Part shown: in pieces, positions 1 to 8,252 of the stretch
Numbering within the stretch: the stretch's first letter is position 1
Layout: every line of letters begins with the position of its first letter
NCBI RefSeq assembly: GCF_020873915.1
Contig: NZ_JAHWGP010000006.1
Location: 62,001 to 126,000, forward strand
Length of the DNA stretch: 64,000 bases
Direction of reading: 5' to 3'
DNA from: Streptomyces sp. DH5
Lineage (GTDB): Bacteria; Actinomycetota; Actinomycetes; Streptomycetales; Streptomycetaceae
The notes under the pieces: generated by a model
What the model was told of the DNA's origin: nothing
The model's input: only the letters and a program-made list of their open reading frames with translations
The model's database searches: none
Made by a program: the position numbers and the translations under genes

Positions 1-651
1 TCCATCGGCTACCACTACGGGTCCGAGGACGCGCTGCCGGCGCAGGCCTACGTGGAGCTGATGGAGGGGATGTCCGAGGCCTTCGACGGTGATGTGCGGG
101 GTGAGGACGGCTCACTGGAGCGGTTCGCGTCGGTGTGGTCGGACATCATCGGCACCATGCGGGACCCGGGCTCGGTGTGGCGGCTCAGTCTGGAGGTCGT
201 CGTCATGGACGATCGGCTGCCCGAGGTGCGCGACCACCTCGCCCGGGCGCAGCGGCGCGGCGCCCGTGGTCTCGTCTCCCTGCTGATGGGCGGCCGTGAG
301 GAGGACGTGCCGGAGCGGGACGTGGACACGCTCGGCGTTCTGTATACGACGTTGCCGACGGGCCTCATGGCTCAGTGGTCCTTCGACCCGGAGGGTGCCC
401 CCGAGGCCGGGCAGCTCACCGAGGGGCTCCGCCGGCTGATCGACTCCGGAGCCGCCGCAGCGAAGAAGCGGATCCTTCGTAGCCCGCACCGCGGCCTGCG
501 GCGCGGTGCGCCACCCCGGCCCGGTCAGGTGACGAGGGCCTCCCTGACAACCCCCCTGCGAGCCCTCTCGAACTTATATGGTCAGACAGTTAATAGTCTG
601 TGTGCATTGTGTTGTCGTAGGGACGGGGGAGAGCGGATCCGTGGCCGGTGA
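1..651 (+). CDS. TetR-family transcriptional regulator, 3' part (5' end outside window)
   Basis: The frame is open from base 1 to the TGA at 649-651. The first residues (SIGYHYGSEDAL) match the end of a TetR recognition helix, so roughly the first 40-50 residues of the DNA-binding domain are missing. An all-helical ligand-binding domain follows, in which an effector would bind. The last 50 or so codons (from about 490) look non-coding: AT-rich third positions, a rare TTA Leu codon at 574-576, TGT/TTG codons, and an inverted repeat at 583-600. A family member would normally end near base 480, and another frame has a stop at 480-482. A C-terminal frameshift that reads into the next promoter is therefore possible. 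The target is unknown; the downstream PBP is a candidate. Confidence 0.75.
   Translation, partial: SIGYHYGSEDALPAQAYVELMEGMSEAFDGDVRGEDGSLERFASVWSDIIGTMRDPGSVWRLSLEVVVMDDRLPEVRDHLARAQRRGARGLVSLLMGGREEDVPERDVDTLGVLYTTLPTGLMAQWSFDPEGAPEAGQLTEGLRRLIDSGAAAAKKRILRSPHRGLRRGAPPRPGQVTRASLTTPLRALSNLYGQTVNSLCALCCRRDGGERIRGR
583..600. promoter_or_regulatory. Inverted repeat, possible TetR-type operator
   Basis: CAGAC and GTCTG arms flank a TTAA centre in an unusually AT-rich patch between a regulator and the PBP gene. The size and position suit a TetR-type operator in the promoter region of the PBP gene. No footprint is known, and the site lies formally inside the extended TetR reading frame. Confidence 0.4.
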
Positions 652-679
652 CTCGGTCGGGGACTTCGGCTCTCGTATG

Positions 680-709
680 TTCGTGCGGTCGCCCCGGTGA
701 CCGCACGAA
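680..709 (+). terminator. Hairpin between the TetR gene and the PBP gene
   Basis: A perfect 11-bp stem (680-690 with 699-709) with an 8-base loop lies just after the TetR stop and ends 5 bases before the ribosome binding site of the next gene. It has no T-tract. It may terminate the TetR transcript or act as a 5' UTR hairpin of the PBP mRNA. Confidence 0.5.
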
Positions 710-730
710 GTGCGGAGGGGGGACACGGGC

Positions 731-3109
731 ATGACCCGGGTCGGACAGGGGGACGGGGACGAGGGGGACGGCGAGAGGCTGCCCCCCGCTCCCGATGCCA
801 CCATGCAACTGGGGGTCGAGGAGCTGCGGGCTTCCGCGGCTGCCCGAGCCGCTCAGGGGGACAGGGGCGAAGGTGACGGCGAGGCGGAGCCCTCCGCTCC
901 CGACGCCACCATGCAGCTCGGGGTCGAACAGGTGCGGGCGGCCACGGCCGCGGCCGCCGCCGCCGACGAGACCATGCAACTGCGCGTGCCCGAGGGCGGA
1001 ATACCCGAAGGCGGCATACCCGAGCGGGGCACACAGGATGCCCGGCCCTCGCGCCGTGCCGCCCGCCGCCCCGCTTCCCGCACCGCCCCACTGCTCCGCG
1101 CCCGGCTGGAGCGCGCCCTCCGTCCCGTCGCCGCCCGGCTGGAGCCCGTCCTCGGTCCCGTCGCCGCCCTGCTCGGTCCCTACGCCCGCCGGCTGCGCCC
1201 GCACTACCCCCGGCCGGGGCGCGCGGGGTGGCGCCGCTGGATCCCCTCGTGGCGGCAGACGCTCGGGGGTTTCCTCGCCTCCTTCACCCTGAGCACCCTG
1301 TTCCTGGTGGTCGCCTACGCCACCACCGACATCCCGGACGACCTCAACACCCACGCCACCCAGCAGGACAACGTGTACTTCTGGGCCGACGGCACTCCGA
1401 TGGCCCGCACCGGCTGGGTGCAGCGGCAGGCGATGCCGCTGGACGAGATCCCCGAGGACGTCCGCTGGGCGGTGCTCGCCGCGGAGAACGACAGTTTCTA
1501 CAGCGACCCCGGCATCTCCGTGAAGGGCATCTCGCGCGCCCTCCTGCGCACCTTCGGCCAGGGCGACACCGAGGGCGGCTCCACCATCACCCAGCAGTAC
1601 GTCAAGAACGTCTACCTCAACCAGGACCGGACCCTCGGACGCAAATTCGACGAGGCGATGATCGCGCTCAAGCTCGACAACGAGATGAGCAAGGACGAGA
1701 TCCTCGAGGGATACCTCAACACCAGCTGGTACGGCCGCGGCACCTACGGCATCCAGCGCGCCGCGCAGGCCTACTACGGCAAGGAAGTGCAGGAACTGGA
1801 CGCCAGCGAGGGCGCCTTCCTCGCCTCTCTGCTCAAGGGAGCGGGCCTGTACGACCCCACGCTCAGCGCGGCCAACCGCGAGCGGGCGGTGGAGCGGTGG
1901 TCGTGGACCCTCGACCGGATGGTGGCGATCGGCAGGCTGTCCGCCGAGGAGCGCGACGGGTTCCGGAAGTTCCCCGAGCCGCTGAAGAGCAACCCGCTGT
2001 ACGCCACCGGTGAGCAGAGCGACTACCTCGTGGAACTCGCCTCCCAGTACGTCAAGAAGACCGCGAAGCTCTCCGACAGGGACTTCGACCTCGGCGGCTA
2101 CCAGATCTACACGACGTTCGACAAGCAGCGTGAGGACCGTCTCACCAAGGCCGTCGCCGCGGCTCGCGAGAAGGGCCGCAAGGACCATCCGAAGGCAGCC
2201 GCGGCCGCCCACTACGGCGCCGCGTCCGTCGCCGCCGACGGCCGGATCCTCGCCGTCCACGGCGGCCCCGACCACCGCAAGCAGGGCTACAACGAGTCCA
2301 ACGCGAGCACCGTCCCGGCGGGCTCGGCGTTCCAGCCGTTCGTGTACGCCGCGGGTCTGGAGCACGGGGTGCGCAAGACCCGCGACGGCGGGCGCACTCC
2401 GGTGACCGGCGAGAGCATCTACAACGGTGACGACAAGGTCCCCGTCACCACGCCCGAGGGTCCCTACTGGGACCGCAGCGGCCGGAAGGTCGCCGCGCGC
2501 AACGACGGCGGCAAGTCCTACGGCCGGATCTCCCTGCGCCGGGCGCTGGCCCTGTCCGTCAACACCCCGTTCATGCAACTGGGCATGGACACCGGGCTGG
2601 ACAAGGTGCGCGCCACCGCCGAGGCCGCAGGGCTCCTCCCCTCCAGCATCGGTGCCCAGGTGCCCGCCCTGGCCACCGGCAGCGCGACACCCAGCGCCAT
2701 CCGCATGGCCAGTGGTCACGCCACGTTCGTCGCCGGGGGAGTGCACACCGAGCCGTACTCGGTACGGAAGATCACCCGTGGAGGCCACAGGGTGGACCTC
2801 CCCCGCCCGGCCGTCCGCCGTGCGGTGAGCGCCGCCACCGCGCGCGAGGTCCAGGCCGCGCTGACCGACGCCTACCGCACCGCCCACGGGGACGCTCCGG
2901 CCGGGGCCGCCGGCAAGGCGGGCACGACCGAGGACGACACCGCCGCCTGGTACGTCGGCAGCCTGGAGAAGACGACCACCGCGGTGGTGGTCTACCGCAT
3001 CGATCTGAACGAGAGCCTCGAACCCCTGCCGCTGGAGGGCCTGGGCGGCACACCCGCCGCCGACGTCCCGTACGGCATCTGGTCGAGTGCCCAGCGACCA
3101 GGCGGCTGA
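731..3109 (+). CDS. Class A penicillin-binding protein (GT51 transglycosylase + transpeptidase-like domain)
   Basis: A bitopic membrane protein of 792 aa that would polymerise peptidoglycan glycan strands. ATG 731 is chosen over GTG 710 because GGAGGGG lies 8 bases upstream. The cytoplasmic N-terminus (1-175) is Ala/Arg/Pro-rich and carries three D(A/E)TMQL motifs (about residues 22, 57, 78). One membrane segment lies at about 178-197. The GT51 domain has a variant motif 1 (ENDSFYSDPG, with the catalytic Glu kept and Asp/His replaced) and a good GGSTITQQ motif near 282. In the transpeptidase domain, SVN (about 610) and KAGT (about 729) are present, but the SxxK motif reads SAFQ at 532-535. 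The acylation Lys is therefore Gln, and transpeptidase activity is doubtful. The transglycosylase call is firm. Confidence 0.9.
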   Translation: MTRVGQGDGDEGDGERLPPAPDATMQLGVEELRASAAARAAQGDRGEGDGEAEPSAPDATMQLGVEQVRAATAAAAAADETMQLRVPEGGIPEGGIPERGTQDARPSRRAARRPASRTAPLLRARLERALRPVAARLEPVLGPVAALLGPYARRLRPHYPRPGRAGWRRWIPSWRQTLGGFLASFTLSTLFLVVAYATTDIPDDLNTHATQQDNVYFWADGTPMARTGWVQRQAMPLDEIPEDVRWAVLAAENDSFYSDPGISVKGISRALLRTFGQGDTEGGSTITQQYVKNVYLNQDRTLGRKFDEAMIALKLDNEMSKDEILEGYLNTSWYGRGTYGIQRAAQAYYGKEVQELDASEGAFLASLLKGAGLYDPTLSAANRERAVERWSWTLDRMVAIGRLSAEERDGFRKFPEPLKSNPLYATGEQSDYLVELASQYVKKTAKLSDRDFDLGGYQIYTTFDKQREDRLTKAVAAAREKGRKDHPKAAAAAHYGAASVAADGRILAVHGGPDHRKQGYNESNASTVPAGSAFQPFVYAAGLEHGVRKTRDGGRTPVTGESIYNGDDKVPVTTPEGPYWDRSGRKVAARNDGGKSYGRISLRRALALSVNTPFMQLGMDTGLDKVRATAEAAGLLPSSIGAQVPALATGSATPSAIRMASGHATFVAGGVHTEPYSVRKITRGGHRVDLPRPAVRRAVSAATAREVQAALTDAYRTAHGDAPAGAAGKAGTTEDDTAAWYVGSLEKTTTAVVVYRIDLNESLEPLPLEGLGGTPAADVPYGIWSSAQRPGG

Positions 3110-3190
3110 GTCACCGGTGCGACCGGAAGCCGCACCGCACCAGCCACCGCCCCAGCCCTCCGTCCCCTGCCCCAAGAGGTCGAGCCTCAG

Positions 3191-4474
3191 ATGAAGCAGC
3201 CGTCGGGTCGCCGCCGCAAGGCCCGAGCCCCCCGCCGTCCCGCCCGCCGACACCTCCTCGCCCTGACGGCGGTCCTCGTGGCCGCCTCCCTCGTCATCGG
3301 CTACCTGCTGCTCTCCGGCGACGACACCACCGTCCCGACGGTGGCCGGCGAGGACGACAGAGGGCAGCGGTCCACCGCGCGGGCGACCGAGGAGCCGGAG
3401 TGGGACGGCAAGGTCAAGGTGATCGGTGACGGATCGACGTCCTACACGGGCCCCCAGAAGAAGAGGTTCCAGGCGGAGCGGCTCAAGCCCGGTCAGAAAC
3501 CGCCCCAGTTCGTGGTCTTCTCCTGGGACGGCGCGCTCCAGGGCGACGACGGGCTCTTCGCCCACTTCCGGGAGACGGGCAAGAAGTACGACGCGCGCAT
3601 GACCTTCTTCCTCACGGGCATCTACCTGCTGCCGAAGAGCAAGAAGGACCTGTACGACCCGCCGCAGCACCCCACCGGCAGCGCGGCGATCAGCCTCCCC
3701 ACCGACGAGCACATCCGCACCACCCTGGAGCAGCTGTCCGGTGCCTGGAAGGAGGGGCACGAGATAGGCACCCACTTCAACGGCCACTTCTGCGGTCCCA
3801 AGGGCGGCGGCGACTGGAGCGTGGCGGAGTGGAAGAGCGAGATCGACCAGTTCTACGGCTTCGTGAAGAAGTGGAAGACCAACACCGGCTTCACCGACAT
3901 CGAGCCGCTGCCCTTCGACATCGAGAAGGAGGTCATCGGCGGCCGTGCCCCCTGCCTGGAGGGTCAGGCCAACCTGCTGAAGGCGGCCAAGGGTTACGGC
4001 TGGCGCTACGACGCCAGCTCCGCCGGCGACTTCCAGATCTGGCCGGTGAAGAAGGACGGCATCTGGGACTTCCCGCTCCAGATGCTCCCCTACGAGGGCG
4101 GCAAGTACCAGGGGCTGTCCATGGACTTCAACTTCCTCTACAACCAGTCCGACGGTGAGACCGACGGAGACCCGTCCCAGTACCCGCGGTGGCAGCAGGA
4201 GACGACCGACACCTACATGGCGGGCTTCAACCGCGTCTACTTCGGCAGCCGGGCCCCGATGTTCATCGGCAACCACTTCGAGCAGTGGAACGGCGGGATC
4301 TACATGAAGGCCGTCGAAGAGGTCATCAGGACCGTGTGCCCCAAGAAGGACGTCGAGTGCGTGTCGTTCAGGGAGCTCGCCGACTGGATGGACGCCCAGG
4401 ACCCGGCCACGTTGCAGCGGCTGCGCACCCTGGACCCGGCGCAGTCCCCGAACTGGTCCACGGTCGTGAAGTGA
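3191..4474 (+). CDS. Polysaccharide-deacetylase-like (NodB/CE4 fold) membrane-anchored protein
   Basis: 427 aa. An Arg/Lys-rich N-terminus and a hydrophobic segment (about 22-44) suggest an anchored extracytoplasmic protein. The domain resembles carbohydrate esterase family 4. The first motif reads FSWDG (about 110), keeping the first Asp but replacing the second. The metal-binding H-x3-H motif is intact (THFNGH, about 194-199), and a GGRAP motif corresponds to the family's R-x-P. It may deacetylate a cell-wall glycan or be a divergent relative without that activity. It follows the PBP gene by 81 bases in the same direction, which supports an envelope role. Confidence 0.7.
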   Translation: MKQPSGRRRKARAPRRPARRHLLALTAVLVAASLVIGYLLLSGDDTTVPTVAGEDDRGQRSTARATEEPEWDGKVKVIGDGSTSYTGPQKKRFQAERLKPGQKPPQFVVFSWDGALQGDDGLFAHFRETGKKYDARMTFFLTGIYLLPKSKKDLYDPPQHPTGSAAISLPTDEHIRTTLEQLSGAWKEGHEIGTHFNGHFCGPKGGGDWSVAEWKSEIDQFYGFVKKWKTNTGFTDIEPLPFDIEKEVIGGRAPCLEGQANLLKAAKGYGWRYDASSAGDFQIWPVKKDGIWDFPLQMLPYEGGKYQGLSMDFNFLYNQSDGETDGDPSQYPRWQQETTDTYMAGFNRVYFGSRAPMFIGNHFEQWNGGIYMKAVEEVIRTVCPKKDVECVSFRELADWMDAQDPATLQRLRTLDPAQSPNWSTVVK

Positions 4475-4586
4475 CAGTCCGGTAACTCCCTTGTGGCCGG
4501 GGGCCCCACCCTCTTCACAACGGCCACATGCGGCGTGCGAAACTCCGCTTACCCCGGCACCTTCCGCCGGGAAGAGGGGAGCTTCA

Positions 4587-5786
4587 GTGAAGTCAAGAAG
4601 GCTGCGCCGTACGCGGCGTCGCGCGACCATACTCACGGCGGCCGCCGCCTCGGCCGTCGCGGGAGCGGCGCTGCTGCCCAACTGGAGTGCGGGCGCATCC
4701 ACCACCACCGAGCCGGAGGTGGACGCGCGCACCAAGGCGACGTTCCAGCGACTGGCCGAAGCGGTCTTCACCGACCGCACCGACGCGCTGGTCGACAGGC
4801 CCGGCAGGAAGAAGCCGATGACCGACGGCTTCTCCGGCAGGGTCGCACTGTCCTCCGGAGCGGCCCGCACCGAGGACAAGGCCCTGGACCGGCTCGCCGA
4901 CCGCAGGCAACGGCTCGCCAGGCACGGCGAGAAGTACAGCGCGGCCGACACCACGGTCACGCTGAACCGCACCCGTGTCAGCGGTCGCAAGGCCGTCGTC
5001 ACCGTCACCGAGACCACGACGCTGACGTACCGGAAGGTCCGCGGCGACGAGCCGAGGACGACCGGGTTCCAGGCGGACCACCGGCTGACCTTCCAGGCCG
5101 ACCGGCGCGGCAACTGGCGTCTGACCGGCATCCGCGAGGCCGACGACGACCAGCTCGCGGTCAACCAGCCGACGCAGCCGACGGTCGACCCCGCGCCCGT
5201 CGCCTCCGCTCCCGCCGGCGCGCCCACCGCCGCCACCACCACGCCGTCGTCCCCGCGGGCGGCCATCACCCGGCCCGCGCCGGCCGCCCCCAAGGACCTC
5301 ACGGGCGGTGCGTACGACTACAAGGCGATGGCGGCCTACGCGGAGAAGCACTGGCGGGACTACAACCCGGACTACCCGAGCTTCGACGGGCAGGGCGCCG
5401 GCGGTGACTGCACGAACTTCGTCAGCCAGGCCCTGAAGGCCGGCGGCTGGAAGCACGTGCCCGGCTACGTCTACGACTACACCCGGTGGTTCGGCAACGC
5501 CGACATCCAGTCGCATTCGTTCATCGGGGTCAACGAGTGGTCGTGGTTCGCGCTGAACTCCGAGCGCGCCACCAGCCTCGCCAACGTGTACCAGCTGGAC
5601 GTCGGCGACGTGCTGCAGGTGGACTTCGACCGGGACGGGTCCAAGGACCACACGATGATCGTCACGTACCGCAGCGCGCGGGGCGTGCCGTACCTGAGCT
5701 ACCACTCCACCAACACCCACCGCCGGTCGGTCGAGAGCATCATCGCCTCGTACCCGAACGCCGCGTACTACGCCTACCGCACCTGA
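4587..5786 (+). CDS. Secreted amidase-domain (amidase_6-like) protein, probable cell-wall hydrolase
   Basis: GTG 4587 is preferred to the upstream ATG 4491 because GAGGGGAG lies just before it and the protein then starts with a classic signal sequence (KSRRLRRTRRR, then an Ala-rich hydrophobic stretch). 399 aa. Residues 45-190 form an uncharacterised repeat-free region, then a Pro/Ala linker. The C-terminal 160 residues contain GGDCTNFVSQAL, with Cys near 274, and DHTMIV, with His near 355, giving the Cys/His pair expected of this papain-like amidase family. The substrate is unknown; peptidoglycan stem peptides are a reasonable guess given the PBP and deacetylase-like neighbours. Confidence 0.75.
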   Translation: MKSRRLRRTRRRATILTAAAASAVAGAALLPNWSAGASTTTEPEVDARTKATFQRLAEAVFTDRTDALVDRPGRKKPMTDGFSGRVALSSGAARTEDKALDRLADRRQRLARHGEKYSAADTTVTLNRTRVSGRKAVVTVTETTTLTYRKVRGDEPRTTGFQADHRLTFQADRRGNWRLTGIREADDDQLAVNQPTQPTVDPAPVASAPAGAPTAATTTPSSPRAAITRPAPAAPKDLTGGAYDYKAMAAYAEKHWRDYNPDYPSFDGQGAGGDCTNFVSQALKAGGWKHVPGYVYDYTRWFGNADIQSHSFIGVNEWSWFALNSERATSLANVYQLDVGDVLQVDFDRDGSKDHTMIVTYRSARGVPYLSYHSTNTHRRSVESIIASYPNAAYYAYRT

Positions 5787-5808
5787 CCGGGGCCGCCGCA
5801 CGCAGCGG

Positions 5809-7035
5809 TCACAGGCGTGCCGCCTTGAGCGCCATGTGCAGCAGCAGACGGTCCTCGCCGTCGTCCAGGTCCAGGCCGGTGAGCTTCTCGATCCGGGACA
5901 GGCGGTAGTAGAGGGTCTGCCGGTGGATGCCCAGTTCGGCGGCCGTCCGGCCGGCCTGGCCCGCACAGTCGAGGTAGACCTCGGCGGTGCGGGCCAGTTC
6001 CGTCTGCGCGGGGGAGAGCAGCGGGCCGACGGCGGGATCGTGGCCGGCCCCCGGGGGCAGCGCGGTCAGCAGGCGGAAGGGGCCGATCGACGCCCACTGG
6101 GCGACCGGTCCGAGCCCGGGTTCGGCCAGCGCCGCCCGCGCCGACGCCGAGGCCTCCTCCCAGGCCCTGCCCAGGTCGGTGAGGCCCGCACGGGGCGCGG
6201 CGATCCCGGCGGCCACCGGCGGGCCGCCGCCCGGGCCGCTGTACCGCACCCGCTCCAGCAGCCGTGCGGCGGCCGTCGTCGCCGGGGTCTTCACATCGGG
6301 CGAACGCAGCCGCAGCAGCAGGGCCAGGGCCTGGCCCTCGCCCGCTGGACCGAGGGCGTGGGAGACCGTCCCCCCGCCGTTCCACGGCAGGGTGCACAGG
6401 GCCGTCGCCCCCGGCACCGTACGCACCGACGGGGCGTCCTCGGGGCCGGCGGAGGGCCAGGGGGCGACACAGACCACCGTGTGCGGGCCGTCGGCGCGGC
6501 GGCCGAGGGCGGTGCGCAGCTCGGCCACCGCCATCTCCCGCTGCCAGTCCCGCTCCGCCGTCAGCACCGCCCGCAGCTCGCGGGTGAGGTCGGCGCCGTG
6601 CTGCGCCTCGTCCGCGAGCAGCGCGCCGATCCGCGCCGTCACCCGCATGGCCGCGTCCAGCTGCCGGGCGGAGGGCCCCGGGTCGTAGTCGAGCAGCCAG
6701 ACGTAGCCGAGGACGACGCCCCGGTGCCGTACCGGGAGGCAGACGCGTCCGCGGTGCACGCCCGCCTCCGGGGTGCGCGGGATGCGCACCGGACCGGTCG
6801 CGCGCGTGATGCCGAAACCCTCGAACCAGGCACGCACGGCGGCCGTCGAACGGCGGGTCAGGATCGAGCGGGTACGCACCGGGTCCAGCACGGACGGGTC
6901 GAGGTCGCCCTCGCTGTCGTACGCCCCGAACGCGATCAGTTCGAAGTCGCGGTTCTCCAGGGTCGCCGGAGCGCCCAGCAGCTCCGAGATCTCGTCCACC
7001 AGCTCCTGGTAGTCGTCCCTGTGTTCCGAGGTCAC
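5809..7035 (-). CDS. PucR/CdaR-family transcriptional regulator, likely of proline catabolism
   Basis: 408 aa from GTG 7035. The longer frame to 7134 is rejected because codons 7036-7134 have low GC at third positions (TCA, ACT, AGA, AAT). The C-terminal motif ([20 protein letters not shown]) is the PucR-type helix-turn-helix. The preceding region is a GGDEF-like/CdaR middle domain, and the N-terminal part is a putative sensor. The gene is divergent from proline dehydrogenase. In Bacillus the PucR-type PutR activates proline use, so the same job is inferred here. Confidence 0.85.
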   Translation of the reverse strand: MTSEHRDDYQELVDEISELLGAPATLENRDFELIAFGAYDSEGDLDPSVLDPVRTRSILTRRSTAAVRAWFEGFGITRATGPVRIPRTPEAGVHRGRVCLPVRHRGVVLGYVWLLDYDPGPSARQLDAAMRVTARIGALLADEAQHGADLTRELRAVLTAERDWQREMAVAELRTALGRRADGPHTVVCVAPWPSAGPEDAPSVRTVPGATALCTLPWNGGGTVSHALGPAGEGQALALLLRLRSPDVKTPATTAAARLLERVRYSGPGGGPPVAAGIAAPRAGLTDLGRAWEEASASARAALAEPGLGPVAQWASIGPFRLLTALPPGAGHDPAVGPLLSPAQTELARTAEVYLDCAGQAGRTAAELGIHRQTLYYRLSRIEKLTGLDLDDGEDRLLLHMALKAARL

Positions 7036-7212
7036 CCGGGCATTCTGCCGCACGGTCCCGAACCCTTCATACATCTGTCTGAGATCAGTGGCACGGATGC
7101 GTGACAGCTGTCGATGGCCGACGATCGGGGGCATCCGTAGGTTTCACGGTGGTTCTCCGTGTCGTACCCGAAGAGTCGGGTGACGGCCTCTCGCAGCTTG
7201 TGGAGGTGCCCC
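7036..7212. promoter_or_regulatory. Divergent control region of the PucR gene and the proline genes
   Basis: This 177-bp non-coding stretch separates two divergent genes. It is AT-richer around 7060-7095 and should hold both promoters and the PucR operator. I see no clear palindrome long enough to name the operator. Confidence 0.45.
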
Positions 7213-8139
7213 GTGCTGGGTCCCGTGATTCTCGCCGCGTCGCGCAGCGACCGGATGCGACGCCTGATCTCGGCGGCCCCGGTGACCAAACAGGTCGTGG
7301 ACCGGTTCATCCCGGGCGAGACCGTCGACGAGATCCTGCCGATCGTCCGGGAGCTCACCGGCAACGGCCTCGAACTCACCATGGACGTCGTCGGCGAGGA
7401 CATCACCACTCCCGGGCAGGCCGCCGCCGCGCGCGACGCGTACCTGGAGCTGATCGGCCGGCTGGGACCGCTGGGGCTCGGCACCCGCGCCGAGATGTCG
7501 GTGAAGCTGTCGATGTTCGGCCAGGCGCTCCCCGGCGGCCACGAGCTGGCGCTCGCCAACGTCCGCCCGGTCGTCGAGGCCGCCGCCGCGATCGGCACCA
7601 CGGTCACCCTCGACGCCGAGGACCACACCACCCTCGACTCGATGTTCGCCATCCACGAGGAGCTGCGGAAGGACTTCCCGCAGACGGGCTGCGTCATCCA
7701 GGCCTACCTCTTCCGCACCGGGGAGGACGCGCGCCGCCTCGCCGCCGCCGGGAGTCGCGTACGGTTGGTGAAGGGCGCCTACAAGGAGCCCGCGGAGGTC
7801 GCCCACCAGCACAAGCACGAGATCGACAAGGCGTACGTGCGGATCCTGCGGACGCTGATGGAGGGCGACGGCTACCCGATGATCGGGTCGCACGACCCGC
7901 GTCTGATCTCCATCGCCCAGGAGCTGGCCCGCACCGCCGGACGAAAGCCCGACGAGTACGAGTTCCAGATGCTCTACGGCATCCGCGGCGACGAACACCT
8001 GCGGCTGGCCGCCGAGGGTCACCGCATGCGCGTCTACACGGCCTACGGCACCGACTGGTACGGCTACTTCATGCGCCGTCTCGCCGAGAAGCCCGCGAAC
8101 CTGGGCTTCTTCCTGCGGAGCATGATCAGTCATGACTGA
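7213..8139 (+). CDS. Proline dehydrogenase (FAD-dependent, monofunctional)
   Basis: 308 aa, starting at GTG 7213 with GGAGGTG at 7202-7208; the upstream in-frame ATG 7159 lacks a ribosome binding site. It oxidises L-proline to pyrroline-5-carboxylate and passes electrons to the quinone pool at the membrane. The sequence begins LGPVILAASRSDRMRRLI and contains the beta/alpha-barrel signatures MSVKLSMFG, VTLDAEDHTT, QAYLFRTGED and RLVKGAYKEP of the stand-alone actinobacterial enzyme. It is followed 113 bases later by pruA in an apparent operon. Confidence 0.93.
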   Translation: MLGPVILAASRSDRMRRLISAAPVTKQVVDRFIPGETVDEILPIVRELTGNGLELTMDVVGEDITTPGQAAAARDAYLELIGRLGPLGLGTRAEMSVKLSMFGQALPGGHELALANVRPVVEAAAAIGTTVTLDAEDHTTLDSMFAIHEELRKDFPQTGCVIQAYLFRTGEDARRLAAAGSRVRLVKGAYKEPAEVAHQHKHEIDKAYVRILRTLMEGDGYPMIGSHDPRLISIAQELARTAGRKPDEYEFQMLYGIRGDEHLRLAAEGHRMRVYTAYGTDWYGYFMRRLAEKPANLGFFLRSMISHD

Positions 8140-8252
8140 CGCGATCACGCGCCGTCCCGCGGAGCAGCCGGGAGACCTCCGGTTCTCCGCCCGCCATCCG
8201 AACACCCGCAAGGGCTGACACCACACCGCTCAGACAAGGAGTCCCGGAACCC

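Noticed and set aside
590-5302. 1570-codon open frame on the minus strand opposite the PBP and envelope genes
   Set aside because: It is antisense to three genes with clear domains and has no family motifs. Long antisense frames are expected in GC-rich DNA.
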